From Flagellimonas aequoris (GTDB taxonomy: Bacteria; Bacteroidota; Bacteroidia; Flavobacteriales; Flavobacteriaceae): a stretch of 64,000 bases of DNA. Each line of letters begins with the position of its first letter. Position 1 is the first letter of the stretch. Shown here in pieces: positions 59,865-64,000 of the stretch. The position numbers and the translations under genes are program-made. The notes below the pieces were generated by a model. It was not told the origin of the DNA. It worked only from the letters and a program-made list of their open reading frames with translations, and did not search any database. The stretch is taken from positions 1 through 64,000 of the forward strand of contig NZ_QXFJ01000029.1 in NCBI RefSeq assembly GCF_003584165.1. Direction: 5' to 3'.

Positions 59865-61159
59865 GCAGTTGTCAATAAAAAGGCTTTCAAGTCTTCGTAT
59901 GATTTGATCAGATGTGATTTCTTTTCCCTGCCCATCACTTTTTGGATTTGGGGTGGGATTTCGGGACTCAATCCCAAGGTATCTTCCACAACATCCAAAA
60001 ACTTTACGGGATGGGCCGTTTCCAAGAAAATACCATAGGTATCGGGATGGGTCTTTTGATATTCCTTCAACCCCAGATAACCCACAGCTCCATGGGGATC
60101 CATCAAATAACCAGATTTGGAATGCACGCTTTTCATGGCTTTCCTTGTCTCTGCATCCGAAATGGAATAAGAGGATAGGTTGGCACGTAGACTTTCCAAA
60201 TTTCCCTGGTACAAATGTTGGATGCGTACAAAGTTGCTTGGGTCTCCCACATCCATAGCGTTGGAAATGGTCGCTTTAGACGGAACAGGTTCGTAAATCC
60301 CATTTTCCATGAACTTGGGTACCACATCGTTTACATTGGTGGAGGCCACAAAGTGTTTTACGGGCATACCCAATTTTTGGGCAACCATGCCTGCACAAAT
60401 GTTTCCAAAGTTGCCCGATGGTACCGAAAAAACGATTTCCTTTCCTTTGAATTTTGCCTGTTTGTACGCAAACAAAAAGTAGAACAATTGGGGTAGCCAT
60501 CTTGCTACATTAATGCTGTTGGCTGATGTTAGCTTTTTGTAGTCTGTGATCTCCGTATCCAAAAAAGCGGTCTTCACCATACGTTGGCAGTCGTCAAAAG
60601 TGCCATCCACTTCCATGGCCTCAATGTTCTGGCCCAAAGTGGTCAATTGTTTTTCCTGGATATCGCTTACTTTCCCACTGGGATAGAGGATAACCACTTT
60701 TACTCCTTCCACACACAAAAATCCATTCGCAACGGCTCCACCCGTATCCCCAGAAGTGGCAACTAGAACAGTGACATCCTGTTTTTCGCCTTGGGAAAAG
60801 TAACCCAGGCAATTGGCCATAAATCGTGCACCGACATCTTTAAAGGCCATTGTAGGGCCGTGGAACAATTCCAAAGTGGCCACATTTTCTTCAACCGGGA
60901 CGACTGGAAAATCAAAATCCAAGGTATTCGCGATGATTTCTTTCAAAACGGTATCGGGAATATCCTCGTTCACAAATTGATGTATGGCCTTGAAAGCGAT
61001 CTCATGATTGGATAACTGTTCTATATTTTGAAAAAAATCCTTTGACAATGGAGTAATGCTCTCAGGGAAATACAACCCTTTGTCAGGAGCGATTCCAGCA
61101 ATCACGGCCTCCTTGAAAGAAGCTTGTAAATCGGGATTGTTCAGACTGTAAAATTTCAT
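59861..61159 (-). CDS. thrC: Threonine synthase
   Basis: From ATG 61157-61159 (MKFYSLNNPDLQ) this is a 432-residue PLP enzyme that converts O-phosphohomoserine to threonine. The PLP Lys lies in GPTMAFKDVGARF, with ATSGDTGGAVA and SVPSGNFGNICAG as cofactor-binding blocks. It is the third gene of thrA-thrB-thrC, 4 nt after thrB. Earlier in-frame starts lie inside thrB. The stop overlaps that of the convergent peptidase gene in TTAA (59861-59864). Confidence 0.96.
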   Translation of the reverse strand: MKFYSLNNPDLQASFKEAVIAGIAPDKGLYFPESITPLSKDFFQNIEQLSNHEIAFKAIHQFVNEDIPDTVLKEIIANTLDFDFPVVPVEENVATLELFHGPTMAFKDVGARFMANCLGYFSQGEKQDVTVLVATSGDTGGAVANGFLCVEGVKVVILYPSGKVSDIQEKQLTTLGQNIEAMEVDGTFDDCQRMVKTAFLDTEITDYKKLTSANSINVARWLPQLFYFLFAYKQAKFKGKEIVFSVPSGNFGNICAGMVAQKLGMPVKHFVASTNVNDVVPKFMENGIYEPVPSKATISNAMDVGDPSNFVRIQHLYQGNLESLRANLSSYSISDAETRKAMKSVHSKSGYLMDPHGAVGYLGLKEYQKTHPDTYGIFLETAHPVKFLDVVEDTLGLSPEIPPQIQKVMGREKKSHLIKSYEDLKAFLLTTA

Positions 61160-61163
61160 GGGA

Positions 61164-62087
61164 CTATGCAATTTTTTTAACCCCTTGGGTGTTGATTTTG
61201 GAAATATGGATGTCAAAAGGAATCCCAAATTTCGAATAGGTTTCTTTCATAGATTCGGCTACCGATTTAGCGGTTTCCAAACCTTTACTTAAGGCAAAAA
61301 TGGAAGGTCCGGAACCTGAAATTCCGCACCCCAAAGCACCAGTATCCAATGCATTGGCCTTAATTTCGTCAAATCCAGGAATCAAAATGGAACGGATAGG
61401 CTCCACGATATGGTCTTGTAACGATCGTCCTATAAGGTCGTAATCCTTTTGGAAAAGTCCAGCGATAAGTCCACCCACATTACCCCATTGTTTGATTCCT
61501 TTTTCCAATGAAATGGTGGTCTTCAAAATTTTCCGGGAGTCGGATGTCTTCACTTCGATTTGAGGATGAATTACCGTGGCCACCAATTCCGATGGTGTTG
61601 GAATGGGTATGATGTCCAATGGATCATAGCTTCTCACCAAGGTGAAACCCCCATAAATAGCTGGTGCCACGTTATCGGCATGGGCCACGTCACTGGCCAG
61701 TTTTTCGCCCTGCATGGCAAATTTCACCAATTGCAAAGGGGAGAAGGGTCTACCCAGTAATTCGTTCATGGCCCAAACGGCACCAGCAGAACTTGCCGCG
61801 CTGCTACCAATTCCACTTCCAGGTTTAATACGTTTATCGATTTCGATTTCAAAACCGCCATTATAATCACTTTCTTGTAAAAGGGCCAAACCCGCCACGC
61901 CTGAAACATTTTTTTCCGTTTCCAAAGGAAGGTCCTGACCTAAAATCTTTACAATCCGGATGCCTTTTTCTTCAGTTTTTCTTACGATCATCTCATCCCC
62001 AACAGAATCCAAGGCAAGTCCGAGCACATCGAACCCACAAGAGACGTTGGCAATGGTGGCGGGGCAGAATACTTTAATTTCTTCCAT
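61164..62087 (-). CDS. thrB: Homoserine kinase
   Basis: The 307-residue GHMP kinase phosphorylates homoserine. Its ATP-loop signature is GSGIGSSAASSAGAVWAMN, with ATIANVSCGFDVLGLALDS near the start and CGISGSGPSIFALSK near the end. ATG 62085-62087 gives MEEIKVFCPA; a TTG two codons earlier would overlap the thrA stop. It begins 2 nt after thrA and ends 4 nt before thrC, a compact operon. Confidence 0.96.
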   Translation of the reverse strand: MEEIKVFCPATIANVSCGFDVLGLALDSVGDEMIVRKTEEKGIRIVKILGQDLPLETEKNVSGVAGLALLQESDYNGGFEIEIDKRIKPGSGIGSSAASSAGAVWAMNELLGRPFSPLQLVKFAMQGEKLASDVAHADNVAPAIYGGFTLVRSYDPLDIIPIPTPSELVATVIHPQIEVKTSDSRKILKTTISLEKGIKQWGNVGGLIAGLFQKDYDLIGRSLQDHIVEPIRSILIPGFDEIKANALDTGALGCGISGSGPSIFALSKGLETAKSVAESMKETYSKFGIPFDIHISKINTQGVKKIA

Positions 62088-62089
62088 GG

Positions 62090-64000
62090 TCAAAAGTTTC
62101 CGATTCGGATGATATCGGCAAAGATACCTGATGCGGTTACATCCGCGCCAGCTCCTGCTCCTTTAATGATCAAGGGTTGGTTCGGATATCGCTCTGTAAA
62201 GAAAAGTACAATGTTATCACTTCCTTCCAGATTGTAAAAGTCATGACCTTTTGGGATTTTTTGCAATCCCACTTTCGCCTTACCGTCTTCAAATTGCGCC
62301 ACATATTTCAATTTACTGTCCACATCGGCAGCATCCTTGTACAACTTTTGGAAGTCTCCTTCATGTTTTTTTAAAGACTCAAAAAAGGCGTCATTGGAAT
62401 TGGTTTCCAAGCTTTCCTTTGGCAAGAAGGATACATTTTCAATGTCTTCGATGTTCAATTGGTGTCCACTTTCACGGGCCAAGATCAATATCTTCCGCAT
62501 TACATCCACACCACTTAGGTCGATAGTCGGGTCCGGTTCGGTATACCCTTGTTCCTGGGCCTGTTTTACCACGTCGTGAAAGGTAACACTATCATTAAAA
62601 GTATTGAACACAAAGTTGAGACTTCCGGACAAGACGGCCTGGATTTTCCTGACTTTGTCACCTGATGCAATGAGATGTTTCAAGGTGTCAATAATCGGTA
62701 AACCGGCTCCCACGTTGGTTTCGAAAAGGAATGGGGCATTGTACTGCTTGGCAAGTTGTTTCAATTCCTTGTAAAAATTGTAGTCTGAAGAACAGGCAAT
62801 TTTATTGCAGGTCACCACGGAAATGCTGTTTCGCAGGTAATCCGCATACGTTTTGGCAACGTCGGAGCTTGCGGTATTGTCCACAAAAACACTGTTTCTA
62901 TAGTTGAGGGATTTCACTTGATCAAAAAATGCATTTCTGTCCGCAGGTTGTCCTTTGGCCAGAACACTTTCCCAATCTTTTAAGGCAATACCGTTCTCGT
63001 CAAAAGCCATGGTCCTGGAATTACTGATTCCTATAACCCTTATATTGAGTTTCAACTCATCTTTCAGGTATTTTTTCTGCTGACGGATTTGATCCAAAAA
63101 TTTGGCCCCAACATTACCAACTCCCATTACGAAGAGGTTCAACTGCTTGACGTTTTCTTCGAAGAAGGTTTCATGCAATGAGTTGAGCGCTTTTTTAACG
63201 TCGTCCTTTTTGATGACAGCGGAAATGTTCCGTTCCGAAGCGCCTTGGGCAATGGCCCTAATGTTCACGTTGTTCTTACCCAGTGTACTGAACATTTTGC
63301 CACTCAACCCTTGATGGCTCTTCATGTTATCCCCCACAAGCGCAATGATGGTCAGGTCTTTTTCTACCAAAACCGGTTTGATCTTTCTGCTCTCAATTTC
63401 ATAGGCGAAAGTTTCATTAACGGCTTCTGTGGCAGCCTCGGCATCGTCATCGGCAATACCCACACAAATGGAATGCTCCGATGAGGCTTGGGTGATGAGC
63501 ACGATGCTGATATTTTTTAAAGAAAGGGTTTCAAAGAAGCGTTTTGAGATTCCTGGAATGCCCACCATACCCGGTCCTTCCAAAGAAAGCAGACTAATGT
63601 TCCCCACATGACTGATGCCTCGCACTGTTTTACCATTGCCATTGTGGTTTTTGGCAATCAGGGTACCCGGATTTTCAGGATCGAAAGTATTTTTGATGGC
63701 AATCGGGATTTCCTTGCTCAACACAGGTTGAATGGTTGGCGGATACAAAACCTTTGCGCCAAAGTGGGACAGTTCCATGGCCTCTTCGTAGCTGATATGC
63801 GATACACATTTTGCCTGTTTTACCAATCGTGGGTTGGCGGTATACATTCCGCTTACATCGGTCCATATTTCCAATATTTCGGCTTGTTGGGCCGCTGCAA
63901 TAATGGCGGCGGTATAATCCGATCCACCTCTACCTAAAGTAGTGGAATTACCCATCCTGCTAGAGGAAACAAAGCCAGGCAACACGGTAATCCGATGATT
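62090..64000 (-). CDS. thrA: Bifunctional aspartokinase / homoserine dehydrogenase, 5' part outside the window
   Basis: 636 codons are visible and the reading frame stays open to the window edge, so the N-terminal part of the aspartokinase domain is missing. Visible parts are the kinase block TTLGRGGSDYTAAIIAAA, two ACT domains (about 63200-63600) and a homoserine dehydrogenase domain with the NAD motif GVGNVGAKFLDQI and SGSLNFVFNTF, then YTEPDPTIDLSGVDVMRKIL. It feeds thrB and thrC. ACT domains in this family sense threonine. Confidence 0.96.
   Translation of the reverse strand, partial: NHRITVLPGFVSSSRMGNSTTLGRGGSDYTAAIIAAAQQAEILEIWTDVSGMYTANPRLVKQAKCVSHISYEEAMELSHFGAKVLYPPTIQPVLSKEIPIAIKNTFDPENPGTLIAKNHNGNGKTVRGISHVGNISLLSLEGPGMVGIPGISKRFFETLSLKNISIVLITQASSEHSICVGIADDDAEAATEAVNETFAYEIESRKIKPVLVEKDLTIIALVGDNMKSHQGLSGKMFSTLGKNNVNIRAIAQGASERNISAVIKKDDVKKALNSLHETFFEENVKQLNLFVMGVGNVGAKFLDQIRQQKKYLKDELKLNIRVIGISNSRTMAFDENGIALKDWESVLAKGQPADRNAFFDQVKSLNYRNSVFVDNTASSDVAKTYADYLRNSISVVTCNKIACSSDYNFYKELKQLAKQYNAPFLFETNVGAGLPIIDTLKHLIASGDKVRKIQAVLSGSLNFVFNTFNDSVTFHDVVKQAQEQGYTEPDPTIDLSGVDVMRKILILARESGHQLNIEDIENVSFLPKESLETNSNDAFFESLKKHEGDFQKLYKDAADVDSKLKYVAQFEDGKAKVGLQKIPKGHDFYNLEGSDNIVLFFTERYPNQPLIIKGAGAGADVTASGIFADIIRIGNF

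Overview
The window looks like a chromosomal segment of a marine-type Flavobacteriaceae (Bacteroidota), tentatively near the Muricauda/Flagellimonas group. This rests on protein families largely confined to that phylum (DUF6090 pairs, head-GIN/DUF4097 adhesin-like proteins, DUF3822 next to rsmD, a DnaX without its zinc module), on TAnnTTTG-type -7 promoter elements in place of the E. coli -10 box, and on overall GC around the low forties. It holds 67 protein genes (two cut by the window edges) and one RNA gene, RNase P RNA. There is no rRNA, tRNA, CRISPR array, prophage or complete insertion sequence.

Layout. Positions 1-2084: a GC-rich Entner-Doudoroff/uronate segment (BASS transporter end, kdgK, eda). 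2126-9755: mixed housekeeping (dienelactone hydrolase, cyclophilin lipoprotein, Nudix CoA hydrolase, acyltransferase, ECF sigma with a membrane protein, M20 amidohydrolase, NDH-2). 9757-16359: xerD, small outer-membrane proteins, aroQ, lpdA, two msrB genes, a collagen-like lipoprotein. 16519-24127: alpha-glucan metabolism (glgB, GH31) with a LacI-operator-like palindrome between them, then M48 protease, UMF1-type MFS transporter and YdjC deacetylase. 24162-27021: an AT-rich accessory patch. 27116-30073: ECF sigma, putative anti-sigma and two repeat-built surface proteins. 30300-40044: lon, cmk, rpsA, pyrR-pyrB, rnz, with small accessory insertions. 40119-44817: pdxH, the polyphosphate operon (sixA-like, ppk1, ppx) and miaE. 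44870-49154: dnaX, rnpB, rsmD, DUF3822. 49263-54447: helicase, kdsB, HAD phosphatase, iron-dependent dehydrogenase and an acyltransferase, read as lipid A/Kdo-related envelope synthesis. 54838-64000: yebC, gcvT, an Xaa-Pro-type peptidase and the threonine operon thrA-thrB-thrC.

The most distinctive observations are: (1) a four-helix-bundle gene at 38737 enclosed by roughly 35-nt imperfect inverted repeats and inserted just ahead of rnz, resembling an rRNA intervening-sequence element outside rRNA; (2) a small gene at 33589 flanked by inverted 13-mers that include its stop codon, with related stop-proximal motifs after the DUF6090 genes; (3) a perfect 16-bp palindrome between glgB and the GH31 gene; (4) -7 elements placed only 4-5 nt before start codons, implying leaderless transcripts; (5) several convergent pairs with interlocked stop codons; and (6) one divergent pair whose start codons overlap. 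I found no wholly novel multi-gene system that the sequence alone can establish.
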